64,000 nt of DNA from an uncultured Porphyromonadaceae bacterium (GTDB lineage: Bacteria; Bacteroidota; Bacteroidia; Bacteroidales; Muribaculaceae). The DNA lies in assembly GCA_945873625.1 (NCBI GenBank), contig CAMCDS010000010.1:1-64000 (forward strand). The letters are read 5' to 3'. The notes below the pieces were generated by a model. It was not told where the DNA came from and searched no databases. It saw nothing but the letters and a program-made list of their open reading frames with translations. The stretch's first letter is position 1, and every line of letters begins with the position of its first letter. The position numbers were made by a program, and so were the translations under genes. Below, one piece after another: positions 8,489 through 17,743 of this stretch.

Positions 8489-9661
8489 ATGAATACCAAC
8501 CGTTATGGAATGAGAGGTGTCTCTTCGAGTAAGGAAGAGGTGCACGCAGCTATCAAGAATCTCGATAAAGGCTTGTTTCCCAAAGCTTTCTGTAAAATCA
8601 TACCCGACGTGCTTACCGGCTCGCCCGAGCACTGCATCATAATGCACGCCGACGGAGCCGGCACCAAGTCGAGCCTCGCTTACGCCTATTGGCGCGAGAC
8701 CGGCGACATGAGCGTCTGGAAAGGTATAGCTCAGGATTCGCTTATCATGAACATCGACGACCTGCTCTGCTGCGGAGCGACCGACAATATACTCCTCTCG
8801 TCGACAATTGGACGAAACAAACTCCTCATACCCGGCGAAGTGATTGCCGCCGTGATCAACGGCACTCAGGAGCTTATCGACGAGCTCGGCCGCAACGGCG
8901 TGAATATCGTGAGTACAGGAGGTGAGACTGCCGACGTGGGTGATTTGGTGCGCACCATCATCGTCGACAGCACAGTGACATGCCGCATGCGTCGCGACGA
9001 GGTGATTGACAACGCCAACATCCAGGCCGGCGACGTGATAGTAGGGCTTGCTTCCTTCGGACAGGCAACATACGAGACAGAATACAACGGCGGCATGGGA
9101 AGCAACGGACTCACATCGGCACGCCACGACGTCTTCGACAAGTACCTGCTCAACCGCTATCCCGAAACGTGCGACCCGGCGGTGCCCGACGACCTTAAAT
9201 ATTCAGGAAGCAGAAAGCTCACCGACAGCGTGGAGGGCTCACCCATCGACGCCGGAAAGCTCGTGCTCTCCCCCACACGCACTTACGCGCCCGTGGTGGC
9301 CGCTATCCTTCGCGAGATGCGCAAGGATATCGACGGCATGATTCACTGCTCGGGAGGCGCTCAGACAAAGATACTCCATTTCCTCGGCGACGGACTGAGA
9401 GTGATTAAAGACAATCTCTTCCCCGTACCCCCGCTTTTCGAGCTTATCAGAAAAGAGAGCGGAGCCGAGCCGCGCGAGATGTACAGCGTCTTCAACATGG
9501 GCCACCGCTTCGAAATCTATCTCAAACCCGAGCATGCCGACCGCGTGATTGAAATCTCAAAGAGTTTCGGCATCGACGCTCAGGTTGTGGGACGCGTCGT
9601 GGCCGACGAGCATCGCGGACTCACCATCGACTCCCCCCTCGGCCACTTCGAGTGGGACTGA
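8489..9661 (+). CDS. purM: Phosphoribosylformylglycinamidine cyclo-ligase (AIR synthase)
   Basis: Fifth step of purine synthesis: ATP-dependent closure of FGAM to AIR. The AIRS N-terminal half carries the family motifs HADGAGTKSSLAY (near residue 53) and MNIDDLLCCGA (near 92). The glycine-rich GGETADVGDLV and SFGQATYETEYNGGMGSNGL follow. The C-terminal half contains IHCSGGAQTKILHFL and VFNMGHRFEI. At 390 aa it is longer than the roughly 345-aa proteobacterial PurM, which to my knowledge is normal in Bacteroidetes. Monocistronic between a strong promoter and a strong terminator. Confidence 0.9.
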   Translation: MNTNRYGMRGVSSSKEEVHAAIKNLDKGLFPKAFCKIIPDVLTGSPEHCIIMHADGAGTKSSLAYAYWRETGDMSVWKGIAQDSLIMNIDDLLCCGATDNILLSSTIGRNKLLIPGEVIAAVINGTQELIDELGRNGVNIVSTGGETADVGDLVRTIIVDSTVTCRMRRDEVIDNANIQAGDVIVGLASFGQATYETEYNGGMGSNGLTSARHDVFDKYLLNRYPETCDPAVPDDLKYSGSRKLTDSVEGSPIDAGKLVLSPTRTYAPVVAAILREMRKDIDGMIHCSGGAQTKILHFLGDGLRVIKDNLFPVPPLFELIRKESGAEPREMYSVFNMGHRFEIYLKPEHADRVIEISKSFGIDAQVVGRVVADEHRGLTIDSPLGHFEWD

Positions 9662-9680
9662 CCCCTGCATCACCCCCATA

Positions 9681-9715
9681 AAAATGAGGCTGCGTCGACG
9701 ACACAGCCTCATTTT
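9681..9715. terminator. Bidirectional terminator between purM and trxA
   Basis: A perfect 12-bp stem, AAAATGAGGCTG (9681-9692) with CAGCCTCATTTT (9704-9715), around an 11-nt loop. It is flanked by A-rich and T-rich tracts, so it can stop transcription from purM (+) and from the dnaE-trxA strand (-). Confidence 0.92.
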
Positions 9716-9735
9716 ATTTTCAGGATACGGCTTTA

Positions 9736-10050
9736 TCAGATGAGCGGGAGGAGGTGCTTCTCAAGCTCGTCGAGACCTACGAAGCCTACCGAACGGCTTT
9801 TGAGCTCTCCGTCCTTGAAGAAGAGCACGGTCGGGATGTTGCGAACGCGCTGCTCGGTCGAAACCTCGTCGTTCTCATCGACGTTGAGCTTGCCGATTAC
9901 GGCCTTGTCGCCATACTTCTCGGCGAGTTCCTCGACCACGGGGCCGAGCTTCATGCAGGGACCGCACCATGTGGCCCAGAAGTCGATAACTACTGCTTTG
10001 CCCGATTCGATTGCTTCGCGGGCAGTCTGGTCTGTGAATTGGATTGCCAT
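9736..10050 (-). CDS. trxA: Thioredoxin
   Basis: Small cytoplasmic disulfide reductant. The active site WCGPC is intact (CGPC at residues 29-32) within VVIDFWATWCGPCMKL. The cis-proline segment NIPTVLFFKDGE is present. Length (104 aa) is that of a single thioredoxin fold without signal peptide. It follows dnaE by 54 nt on the same strand and ends at the bidirectional terminator, so it probably closes the dnaE transcript. Reduced by the TrxB encoded at 3.5 kb (inferred). Confidence 0.96.
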   Translation of the reverse strand: MAIQFTDQTAREAIESGKAVVIDFWATWCGPCMKLGPVVEELAEKYGDKAVIGKLNVDENDEVSTEQRVRNIPTVLFFKDGELKSRSVGFVGLDELEKHLLPLI

Positions 10051-10104
10051 TTCTTTGAGTGTTTTATATGGTTGAAAATTCTGTTGCTTATATTGCGTGG
10101 CGCC

Positions 10105-13100
10105 TTATCCCTCCGATATCTTATAGGGTATCTGCAAGGAGTCGAGCACTTCCACAAGTTCCTTGTTGACGGGTATCTTCCTGCGCGAATGAACCCTTAC
10201 CGACTGCTTCGACTTGGTGTCTATCAGCCGGATATAGAGGTCGCCGCCGCGCTGCTCGCCCTCGATTTTCTCAATCGCCCCGGCCAGTCCGGTGTCGGGC
10301 GAATGAACGTCGAGGGTTATGTCCACGCGGTTGGCGAGTTTACCTTTATAGTTCTCAAGCGGCGATATTTCGTCGATGTTGAACTGAATCACGTCGGGAC
10401 GATAACGGCTCGGGGTGAACGACACCCTCACGAACACCGGCATGCCGGGCTGCAGACGGCTGTAGTACTCGTCGAAGTTCTTGCCGAAAAGCCTCAGCTC
10501 CGTCTTTCCCGAGTAGTCTTCTATCTCGACGATACCGAAAGGATTGCCCTTGCGCGACATTCGTTCCTGCACGGAGGTTACGAGCCCCGCAAGGGTGAGT
10601 TTCGCCTCCTGGTTCATTCTGTCGTTGAAAGCGGCAGCCTGCGTGGTAACTCCATACATTACCTCCATATAGTATGGATCGAGCGGATGGCCGCTCAGAT
10701 AGATGGATACAAGCTCGCGCTCGCTTTCGAGCAGACGGAACCGGTCCCACTTGTCGTGTTTGGGAATCGGCGGCTTGTTGGTTTCAAGAGGTTCGAGGTC
10801 TCCGAAGAGGCTTGCCTGCATCGAGTTCTTGTCTTGCTGTATGCGCTGTCCGTACTTTATGAGGATATCGGCATAAGTGGTGTCGCCTACGGGAGCCACC
10901 ACAGCTTCACGCGGAATGTCGAGGCAGTCGAGCGCACCGCTCAGGGCAAGGCTTTCGAGAGCGGAGCGGTTGCAGGCCGAGCTGTTGACGCGCTCCACGA
11001 AGTCGTAAATGTCTTTATAAGGACCGTTTGCCTCACGTTCCTGTATTATTGCGTTCACGGCATTGACCCCCACACCCTTGATGGCCGCGAGGCCGAAACG
11101 CACCGAGCCGTTTTTGCCTACCGAGAACTTATAGCGGCTCTCGTTGACGTCGGGGCCCTTCACATCCATGCCCATACGCTTACATTCATCCATGAACTTG
11201 CGTATCTTCGATATGTCGGATAGGTTGCGCGACATCACTCCGGCCATGTATTCCGCCGGATAGTTGGCCTTGAGGTAACCTGTCTGGTAAGCCACCCAGC
11301 TATAGCAGGTGGCGTGGCTTTTGTTGAAGGCATACGATGCGAACTTCTCCCAGTCGGCCCATATCTTTTCAAGCACTTTGGCGTCGTGCCCGTTTTTCTG
11401 CCCCTCGGCCATGAACTTCACTTTCAGCTTTGCCATCTTGTCGATCTGCTTCTTACCCATTGCCTTACGGAGCATGTCGCTCTCGCCTCGGGTGAAGTTG
11501 GCAAGCAGACGCGAGAGAAGCATCACCTGCTCCTGATAGACCGTAACGCCGTAGGTCTCCTTCAGGTATTTCTCCATAATAGGAATGTCGTAGACTACCT
11601 CGTGGTCGCCATGCTTGCGGGCGATGAACTCGGGGATGTAGTCCATAGGGCCCGGACGGTAGAGGGCGTTCATGGCGATGAGGTCCTCGAACTTCGAGGG
11701 CTGCAGCGCGCGGAGGTGGGTCTGCATTCCGGGCGACTCAAACTGGAAGGTAGCCGTAGTATTGCCTTCGCAATATAGTTTGTAGGTAGCCGGATCGTCG
11801 AGGGGGATGTTGTCTATGTCGAGGTCTATGCCGCGCGAGATCTTGATGTTCTCAAGGGTCTCCATTATGATCGAGAGCGTCTTGAGTCCGAGGAAGTCCA
11901 TCTTGATAAGACCGGTCTCCTCGATTACCGACCCTTCATACTGGGTCGATATTACCTTCGAGCCATCGGTGTCGGTTGCCACCGACACCGGCACCCAGTC
12001 GGTGATGTCGTCGCGGCAGATAATCACGCCGCAGGCGTGGATTCCGGTGTTGCGGACGTTGCCCTCGAGCTGTCCGGCATATTTCATCATGTCGCGGATA
12101 GCGGGATCGGGACTGTTGACCTCAGCCGCGAACTCATGGCTGTAGAGCGCGAGATTCTTGAAATTGGTCTTGGGCACCTTTCCGTTCACTTCCGGCAGGC
12201 GGGCATCGACCAGTTTGGCTATCCTCACGCCTTCGGCACGCGGAAGATCCATCACCTTCACCATATCCTTTATTGCCATCTTGGTGGCCATGGTGCCGTA
12301 GGTGATAATATGGGCCACTTTCTCGGCTCCGTATTTGTTGGTTACGTATTTGAGCACTTCGTAGCGGCCGTCGTCGTCGAAGTCCACGTCGATATCAGGG
12401 AGAGAAATTCGGTCAGGATTGAGGAAACGCTCGAAAAGGAGGTCGTACTTGATGGGGTCGATCTGTGTGATTCCGAGGCAGTAGGCGGCAGCCGAGCCGG
12501 CAGCCGAGCCACGTCCGGGACCTATGCTCACGCCGAGCTTCTCGCGCCCGGTATTGATGAAGTCCTGTACGATGAGGAAGTAGCCCGGAAATCCCATGGT
12601 CTTCATGATGTAGAGCTCGAATTTCAGACGCTCCTTCACATCGTCGGGAAGCGGGTCGCCGTATCTCTTTCTCGCACCCTCCATGGTGAGCTTCTCGAGA
12701 TAGTCGGCCTCGAATTTGATCCTGTAAAGCTTGTCGTAACCTCCCAGGCGCTTTATCTTCTTTTCGGCCTCCTCCTGCGACAGCACTACGTTGCCGTTCT
12801 CATCGCGCGTGAACTCATCGAAGAGTTCCTGCTCCGTGATGCGGCTGCGGTATTCCTCTTCGGTTCCGAAGTCGGCCGGAATCTCGAAGTTGGGCATGAT
12901 AGGCTCGTGGTCGATGGAGTAAGTCTCGATTTTGTCGAGAATCTCGGCCGTGTTGTGCAGGGCTTCGGGAATGTCGGCAAACACCTCGCTCATTTCGGCC
13001 GTCGACTTAAACCATTCCTGCTTCGTATAGTGCATTCGCGGCTCATGGTAGCGCTTCTGCATCGAGATGCAGATAAGGCGGTCGTGGGCTTCGGCATCGT

Positions 13101-13782
13101 CTTCATGCGCGAAATGCACGTCGTTGGTAGCCACAAGTTTGATACCCAGACGCTTCGACATGTCGCGAAGCACGGTATTCACCTTTTCCTGCTTCTCGTA
13201 GGTCTCGGTGTTGGCGTTCTCCTTGAATGTCTTGTGGCGCTGCATCTCAAGGTAATAGTCATCGCCGAATACGCTCTTGAACCATTTGGCGGCCTCGTCG
13301 GCGGCCTCGAGGTTGCCCTCGTCTATGAGACGCGGAATCTCGCCTCCGAGGCAGGCGGAGCATACTATCAGCCCCTCGCGGTGCTTTTCCAGCTCGGCCT
13401 TGTCGGTGCGGGGATGATAATAGAAGCCGTCGGTCATCGCCTTGCTGACGAGCTTTATCAGATTGTGGTAGCCCTTGCTGTTTTTTGCCAGCACTATGAG
13501 GTGGTAGCCGCGGTCCTTGCGGTCAGACATGCTTTCGCGGGCCACATACATCTCGCATCCGAGTATAGGCTTGATCTTCTTGTCGTCGTCAAGCCCTCCG
13601 TTCACTTTGTTCACATAGTTATAAAACTCCTTGATGCCGTACATGTTGCCATGGTCGGTAAGCGCAAGTCCGCGCATACCGTCGGCCACGGCCGCATCCA
13701 CGAGTTCCTTGATGGATGCCTTGCCGTCGAGCAGGCTGTATTGCGAATGGACGTGAAGATGAGTGAATCGGAAATCGGACAT
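10105..13782 (-). CDS. dnaE: DNA polymerase III alpha subunit
   Basis: Main replicative polymerase. A PHP domain (residues 1 to about 280) starts with THLHVHSQYSLLDG. It keeps what look like all its metal ligands: HLHVH, LTDHGN, LGCEMY, CSACLGG and NDVHF. The C-family polymerase core follows, with GPGRGSAAGSAAAYCLGI and the catalytic PDIDVDFDDDGR near residue 462. A helix-hairpin-helix and an OB-fold (LAGLVTSVQERMSRKGNPFG) follow. 1225 aa is full length for DnaE1. There is no inserted DEDDh exonuclease, so this is not PolC. The intact PHP site raises the possibility of built-in proofreading. Confidence 0.97.
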   Translation of the reverse strand: MSDFRFTHLHVHSQYSLLDGKASIKELVDAAVADGMRGLALTDHGNMYGIKEFYNYVNKVNGGLDDDKKIKPILGCEMYVARESMSDRKDRGYHLIVLAKNSKGYHNLIKLVSKAMTDGFYYHPRTDKAELEKHREGLIVCSACLGGEIPRLIDEGNLEAADEAAKWFKSVFGDDYYLEMQRHKTFKENANTETYEKQEKVNTVLRDMSKRLGIKLVATNDVHFAHEDDAEAHDRLICISMQKRYHEPRMHYTKQEWFKSTAEMSEVFADIPEALHNTAEILDKIETYSIDHEPIMPNFEIPADFGTEEEYRSRITEQELFDEFTRDENGNVVLSQEEAEKKIKRLGGYDKLYRIKFEADYLEKLTMEGARKRYGDPLPDDVKERLKFELYIMKTMGFPGYFLIVQDFINTGREKLGVSIGPGRGSAAGSAAAYCLGITQIDPIKYDLLFERFLNPDRISLPDIDVDFDDDGRYEVLKYVTNKYGAEKVAHIITYGTMATKMAIKDMVKVMDLPRAEGVRIAKLVDARLPEVNGKVPKTNFKNLALYSHEFAAEVNSPDPAIRDMMKYAGQLEGNVRNTGIHACGVIICRDDITDWVPVSVATDTDGSKVISTQYEGSVIEETGLIKMDFLGLKTLSIIMETLENIKISRGIDLDIDNIPLDDPATYKLYCEGNTTATFQFESPGMQTHLRALQPSKFEDLIAMNALYRPGPMDYIPEFIARKHGDHEVVYDIPIMEKYLKETYGVTVYQEQVMLLSRLLANFTRGESDMLRKAMGKKQIDKMAKLKVKFMAEGQKNGHDAKVLEKIWADWEKFASYAFNKSHATCYSWVAYQTGYLKANYPAEYMAGVMSRNLSDISKIRKFMDECKRMGMDVKGPDVNESRYKFSVGKNGSVRFGLAAIKGVGVNAVNAIIQEREANGPYKDIYDFVERVNSSACNRSALESLALSGALDCLDIPREAVVAPVGDTTYADILIKYGQRIQQDKNSMQASLFGDLEPLETNKPPIPKHDKWDRFRLLESERELVSIYLSGHPLDPYYMEVMYGVTTQAAAFNDRMNQEAKLTLAGLVTSVQERMSRKGNPFGIVEIEDYSGKTELRLFGKNFDEYYSRLQPGMPVFVRVSFTPSRYRPDVIQFNIDEISPLENYKGKLANRVDITLDVHSPDTGLAGAIEKIEGEQRGGDLYIRLIDTKSKQSVRVHSRRKIPVNKELVEVLDSLQIPYKISEG

Positions 13783-13819
13783 CTTTGTTACTTTATGCAG
13801 GTCTGATAATCCGGCCGAC

Positions 13820-13851
13820 GGCGGAGACCCGATTCGGGACGGGTCTCCGCC
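13820..13851 (-). terminator. Hairpin between prs and dnaE
   Basis: A perfect 11-bp GC-rich stem, GGCGGAGACCC (13820-13830) with GGGTCTCCGCC (13841-13851), and a 10-nt loop. It lies after the prs stop. No T-tract follows on the minus strand, so it may be a weak terminator or a processing structure that sets different levels of prs and dnaE. Confidence 0.5.
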
Positions 13852-13896
13852 GCAGCCATAAGATTGCTTGACAGACGCTTTCGCGCCCTGAATGAT

Positions 13897-14841
13897 TTAC
13901 TTGAAGAGATACTGAGAGGAAATCGACTGGTTGTTGTGGATTCTTCTGATGGTGTCGGCGAAAAGTTTTGCCACGGGAAGAATCACGGCCTTGTCGTTCT
14001 CTCTGCCGTAGGGAATCGAGTCGGTGAAGATAATCTCCGTAAGTCCCGACTTCTGCACGCGCTCGGTGGCGGGATCGCTCATCACTGCGTGGCTGCAGAG
14101 GGCGCGGACGGAATTTGCGCCGAACTGGAGCAGCATGTCGGCGGCCTTGGTGATTGTGCCGGCGGTATCCACGATGTCGTCGACGAGAATCACGTTCTTG
14201 CCTTTCACATCGCCGATGACGGTGATGTTCTCCACTACGTTGGCTTTGGCGCGCACCTTGTGGCAGAGTACGAGGGGCACGTTGAAGTATTTGGCGTAGG
14301 AGTTGGCGCGCTTCGCACCGCCTACGTCGGGGGAGGCGATCACCATGTCCTTGAGGTGGAGGCTCTCGATGTAGGGGATGAAGATCGACGAAGCATAGAG
14401 ATGGTCGACGGGAACGTCGAAGAATCCCTGGATCTGGTCGGCGTGAAGGTCCATCGTGATGAGACGGTCGATGCCGGCTACGCTCAGAAGGTCGGCTACC
14501 AGCTTGGCGGCGATCGAAACACGGGGTTTGTCCTTGCGGTCCTGACGAGCCCAGCCGAAGTAGGGAATCACGGCTACGATGGTTGCTGCCGACGCACGCT
14601 TGGCGGCGTCGATCATAAGCAGCAGCTCCATCAGGTTGTCGCAGTTGGGGAAGGTAGACTGTACGAGATAGACTTCCGCGCCGCGGATCGACTCCTCGAA
14701 GCATACTTCAAACTCGCCGTCGGCGAAACGCTCGATGTTCATTTTTCCGAGTTCGATGCCAAGTTCCTTACACATCGACTCTCCGAGATAATGGCTTCTC
14801 GAACCTGCAAACACCTTGATGGGCGGTAGATAATTGCTCAT
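13897..14841 (-). CDS. prs: Ribose-phosphate pyrophosphokinase (PRPP synthetase)
   Basis: Makes PRPP from ribose 5-phosphate and ATP for purine, pyrimidine, NAD and aromatic amino acid synthesis. Visible motifs are VFAGSRSHYLGESM, DLHADQIQGFFDVPVDHLYA and the PRPP-binding loop VDDIVDTAGTITKA. I start at MSNYLPP (14841). An in-frame ATG 18 nt upstream would overlap the amylase stop and add six residues absent from typical Prs. 314 aa is the usual length. It follows the amylase gene by 7 nt, so they share a transcript. Why a PRPP synthetase sits with an amylase and a patatin is not obvious. Confidence 0.95.
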   Translation of the reverse strand: MSNYLPPIKVFAGSRSHYLGESMCKELGIELGKMNIERFADGEFEVCFEESIRGAEVYLVQSTFPNCDNLMELLLMIDAAKRASAATIVAVIPYFGWARQDRKDKPRVSIAAKLVADLLSVAGIDRLITMDLHADQIQGFFDVPVDHLYASSIFIPYIESLHLKDMVIASPDVGGAKRANSYAKYFNVPLVLCHKVRAKANVVENITVIGDVKGKNVILVDDIVDTAGTITKAADMLLQFGANSVRALCSHAVMSDPATERVQKSGLTEIIFTDSIPYGRENDKAVILPVAKLFADTIRRIHNNQSISSQYLFK

Positions 14842-14848
14842 GGCTATT

Positions 14849-16612
14849 TTATTTTGCAATGGGTTTTATTTGGTTATTGATTTTGTCAGTATTCTGTTTC
14901 ATGGTCTGTCGGTCAGCGAGCTGAAAACGGATGGCTACGGCATTCTTTCCGCCTACGCTCACAAGCGTCTCGCCGTCGGCTGCGAGTGTCAGCGCGGCAG
15001 GGTCGTCGGTAAGCAGGTCTACGCCCCTTACGTCGCCTTCGGGCAGCTCGGCCATATCGAAGACAAGCCTCGGCAGCGTTACCCGCACGTCGGCGTCCTC
15101 ATGCCCGAAGTTGGCCACCACGAGCACGGCCTCCTCCCCCTTCACGTAGCGGATGAAGGCGAAGATGCTGTTGGGGTCGAGGCCGGGATTGCGCAGGTTG
15201 ACATACATGAGGTCGAAGAAATCTCCCTCGCGAAGCGACTTGCAGCTGTTGCAGAGCGTGAGCACACGGGCATATACCTTTCGGAGCCAGCGTTCCTGCT
15301 CGGTCAGGAGTGTGTCGTCCCAGCGCCCCGAATTGTTCCATCTCCTCATCGTGTCGTAGCTCCAATAGTCGAAGATGGTGGTGCGGCAGTTGTCGCCGGC
15401 AAATCCTTCATTGTCGGTGGCCGACTCCCCTATCTCCTGCGCGAAATATATCATCATCGGCCCGCTCGTCATCATCGAGCTGACCACAAGCGACGGGATT
15501 ACGTAAGCCGGATTTCCTGCGTACGCCCTGGAGCCGAAACGCACCTCGTCGTGGTTCTCAAGGAAATTGAGCATCCGCTCCCCTATTCCGTCCACGGTCT
15601 GCCAGCATCCTGTGAGGCGCGCAGCGCTTGTGTTGTGGCATTCTATGCCTACAAGCGTGTCGTAGAGATTCACCTTGTCGTAGAGGTAGTCGAAGCAGCC
15701 ATAATCGAGGAAAGGCCGGTAGAGACCAACGTCGTAGATTTCACCTATGAATATAAGGTCGGGATGATTGCGCTTGACGCGCGGAATCACCCAGTTCCAG
15801 AAAGCGAGCGGCACCATGAAGACCATGTCGCAGCGGAATCCGTCGACACCTTTCCCTGCCCAGTATTCGAGTATGGAGAGCATCTTATTCCACGTGTCGG
15901 GCACAGGGTCGAAATGATCGCTGTGGTCGAGATAGTCGTGGCCGTAGTTCAGCTTCACTGTCTCATACCAGTCGTTGACTCCCGGGAAGGCCGAGAAGCA
16001 ATCGTTGCCGGTGGCTTTCGCCGGGAACTCCCGGTAAGGGCGTCCGTAGCCGTCGATGGGGAAATGGGGAGCGAACTGCTGGCGGGTGAGGTAATAGTAG
16101 TTGTTCATCGGAGCGAACATCATTCCTATGTCGTCGTGCGCTCCGAAATCCTCCGTTCCTTCGGGTGCTGAATCGGAATGATACACGCGTGCCGTATGGT
16201 TGGGCACGAAATCGATGAGCACCTTGAGTCCGCGCGAATGGCACCTGCCGACCAGAGCCTCGAACTCCTCCATGCGCCGGCCGATGTTCTCGGCCAGGCA
16301 TGGATTCACGTCGTAATAGTCGCGTATGGCATACGGAGATCCGGCCTCGCCCTTCACCACGTTGGGATTATCTGACGGGATGCCGGGGAAATCGGTCTTG
16401 GTGGCGTGTTCGATAATGCCGGTAAACCAAATACAGTTCACGCCCAGCTCCTTGATAGAGTCGAGCAGACGCGGAGTGTAGTCGTTAAGCTTTCCGCTTC
16501 CGTTGGCTTCGAGACTGCCGGAGGCGACGCATCCCTCGCGGTCGTTGGAAAGGAGACGCGGAAGGGTCTGGTAGACTATGAGTCGGCTGTTGTCGATGTT
16601 GGCAGTCTTCAT
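14849..16612 (-). CDS. GH13 alpha-amylase family glycosidase, cytoplasmic
   Basis: A TIM-barrel GH13 enzyme acting on alpha-glucans. The conserved regions are VLIDFVPNHTA (region I), GFRCDMVF with the nucleophile Asp (II), IFIGEIYD with the acid/base Glu (III) and FLENHDEVR with the third Asp (IV). All catalytic residues are present. There is no signal peptide or lipobox, so it acts in the cytoplasm, probably on glycogen or imported maltodextrin. The C-terminal beta domain ends at about residue 570. 587 aa is normal. Exact specificity (amylase, maltogenic, or transferase) cannot be set by eye. Confidence 0.88.
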   Translation of the reverse strand: MKTANIDNSRLIVYQTLPRLLSNDREGCVASGSLEANGSGKLNDYTPRLLDSIKELGVNCIWFTGIIEHATKTDFPGIPSDNPNVVKGEAGSPYAIRDYYDVNPCLAENIGRRMEEFEALVGRCHSRGLKVLIDFVPNHTARVYHSDSAPEGTEDFGAHDDIGMMFAPMNNYYYLTRQQFAPHFPIDGYGRPYREFPAKATGNDCFSAFPGVNDWYETVKLNYGHDYLDHSDHFDPVPDTWNKMLSILEYWAGKGVDGFRCDMVFMVPLAFWNWVIPRVKRNHPDLIFIGEIYDVGLYRPFLDYGCFDYLYDKVNLYDTLVGIECHNTSAARLTGCWQTVDGIGERMLNFLENHDEVRFGSRAYAGNPAYVIPSLVVSSMMTSGPMMIYFAQEIGESATDNEGFAGDNCRTTIFDYWSYDTMRRWNNSGRWDDTLLTEQERWLRKVYARVLTLCNSCKSLREGDFFDLMYVNLRNPGLDPNSIFAFIRYVKGEEAVLVVANFGHEDADVRVTLPRLVFDMAELPEGDVRGVDLLTDDPAALTLAADGETLVSVGGKNAVAIRFQLADRQTMKQNTDKINNQIKPIAK

Positions 16613-16633
16613 TTATGCTTTATTCAAATAGAT

Positions 16634-17446
16634 TTATCGCTTGTCGTTCAAGTATTTTTCCAACACACGCGAGGCGGCGTCGTAGCCGATGAGCGAGATT
16701 TTGCGCATCTGCGAGATGTCAAACACCTTCATATCGGCCGTCTGCGGAGTCTGGATTATGTAGTCGCAAAGATGCAGATCCTGCAGGGTGTTGGCCTTGC
16801 TGGTAAGCCTGTAAGTGCGTATCGCTATGTCGAGGAGCGAGGCCTTAAACCTGTAGTGGCGCTGCAGCGGGCTGCAGTTGCAGCCGAAAAGGGTGTCGCA
16901 GTATTTCCTTATCGCCCATGCCGGGAGATTGCGCAGCACGCCGCCGTCCACATAATGCACGCCGTTGATGATCACCGGCCTGAACACTATCGGAATGCTG
17001 CACGAGGCAAGCACCCTCGGCACAATCTCGCCCGACGACCATCCGACAGACTTCGCATGATCGAAATCGGCGGCGCAGATGATGGTCGGAATCTTCATCT
17101 CCTCCAGGGTTGCCACCGGCAGCCACTCGCTGAGTATGCGCCCGAACTTGTCGAGCTTCAGGAATCCCGATTTCGGAATCGACCACTCGGTGAAGTCCGT
17201 AAACTTCTCGAAAGCCATGAAGCAGTCGAGCATGTCGCGCGGAGAGAGTCCGGCACCGTAAAGGGCGGCCGCTATCGACCCGGCCGAGACGCCGGCGAGG
17301 ATGTCGGGCTTGATGTCGAAACGATCGAAAGCTTCGAGCACGCCGATATGGGCAAAACCTTTGGCTCCGCCACCGGAAAGGGCAATTCCGATGCGGCCGG
17401 GCCTGTGGAGCCCTATCGTGTGCAGAAAATCTTCAAGTTTCAACAT
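16634..17446 (-). CDS. Patatin-like phospholipase
   Basis: Predicted lipid acyl hydrolase of the RssA type. It has the oxyanion loop SGGGAKGFAHIG (residues 24-35), the nucleophile elbow GVSAG with Ser54, and the catalytic Asp167 in YVDGG, so both members of the Ser/Asp dyad are present. I start at MLKLEDFLHTIG. A longer in-frame reading begins at 17524, inside the predicted -7 box at 17522-17529, so it would not be transcribed. No signal peptide. First gene of the patatin-amylase-prs transcript. Its substrate is unknown. Confidence 0.88.
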   Translation of the reverse strand: MLKLEDFLHTIGLHRPGRIGIALSGGGAKGFAHIGVLEAFDRFDIKPDILAGVSAGSIAAALYGAGLSPRDMLDCFMAFEKFTDFTEWSIPKSGFLKLDKFGRILSEWLPVATLEEMKIPTIICAADFDHAKSVGWSSGEIVPRVLASCSIPIVFRPVIINGVHYVDGGVLRNLPAWAIRKYCDTLFGCNCSPLQRHYRFKASLLDIAIRTYRLTSKANTLQDLHLCDYIIQTPQTADMKVFDISQMRKISLIGYDAASRVLEKYLNDKR

Positions 17447-17521
17447 TCTCTCATTAAGCTTTGAGGCGTGAGCCGCGGCGACTGCACGCCTCCCTCTGCT
17501 CTTCGACCCTTTTTGGCAATA

Positions 17522-17529
17522 CAAAGTTA
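17522..17529 (-). promoter_or_regulatory. -7 box upstream of the patatin gene
   Basis: On the minus strand this reads TAACTTTG, matching TAnnTTTG. No TTTG is found 19-21 bp upstream, so only half the promoter is supported. The predicted start near 17515 supports the shorter patatin reading frame. Confidence 0.5.
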
Positions 17530-17743
17530 GTCATTCTACACGATATTCACGCTATTTTTAGCACATATTTTGAACAAAAAATTTTCAGCCATCTGATTAT
17601 CAATCATTTCCAAATTTAAGGGAGATCTGCCGTCCTCCAGGGCGGGCAAGGCAATAATCGCCCCTGCTCAGACGTTATTATATATGAAAACGCAGGCAGG
17701 GGCATCGATGCCTCCGCCGTATATTAAAACTGACAGAAAAAGC

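Noticed and set aside
12037..13806. 589-codon open frame on the plus strand inside dnaE
   Set aside because: Antisense shadow of dnaE. Composition is typical of reversed codons and no motif is present. The same applies to 9754-11223 and 14834-16171.
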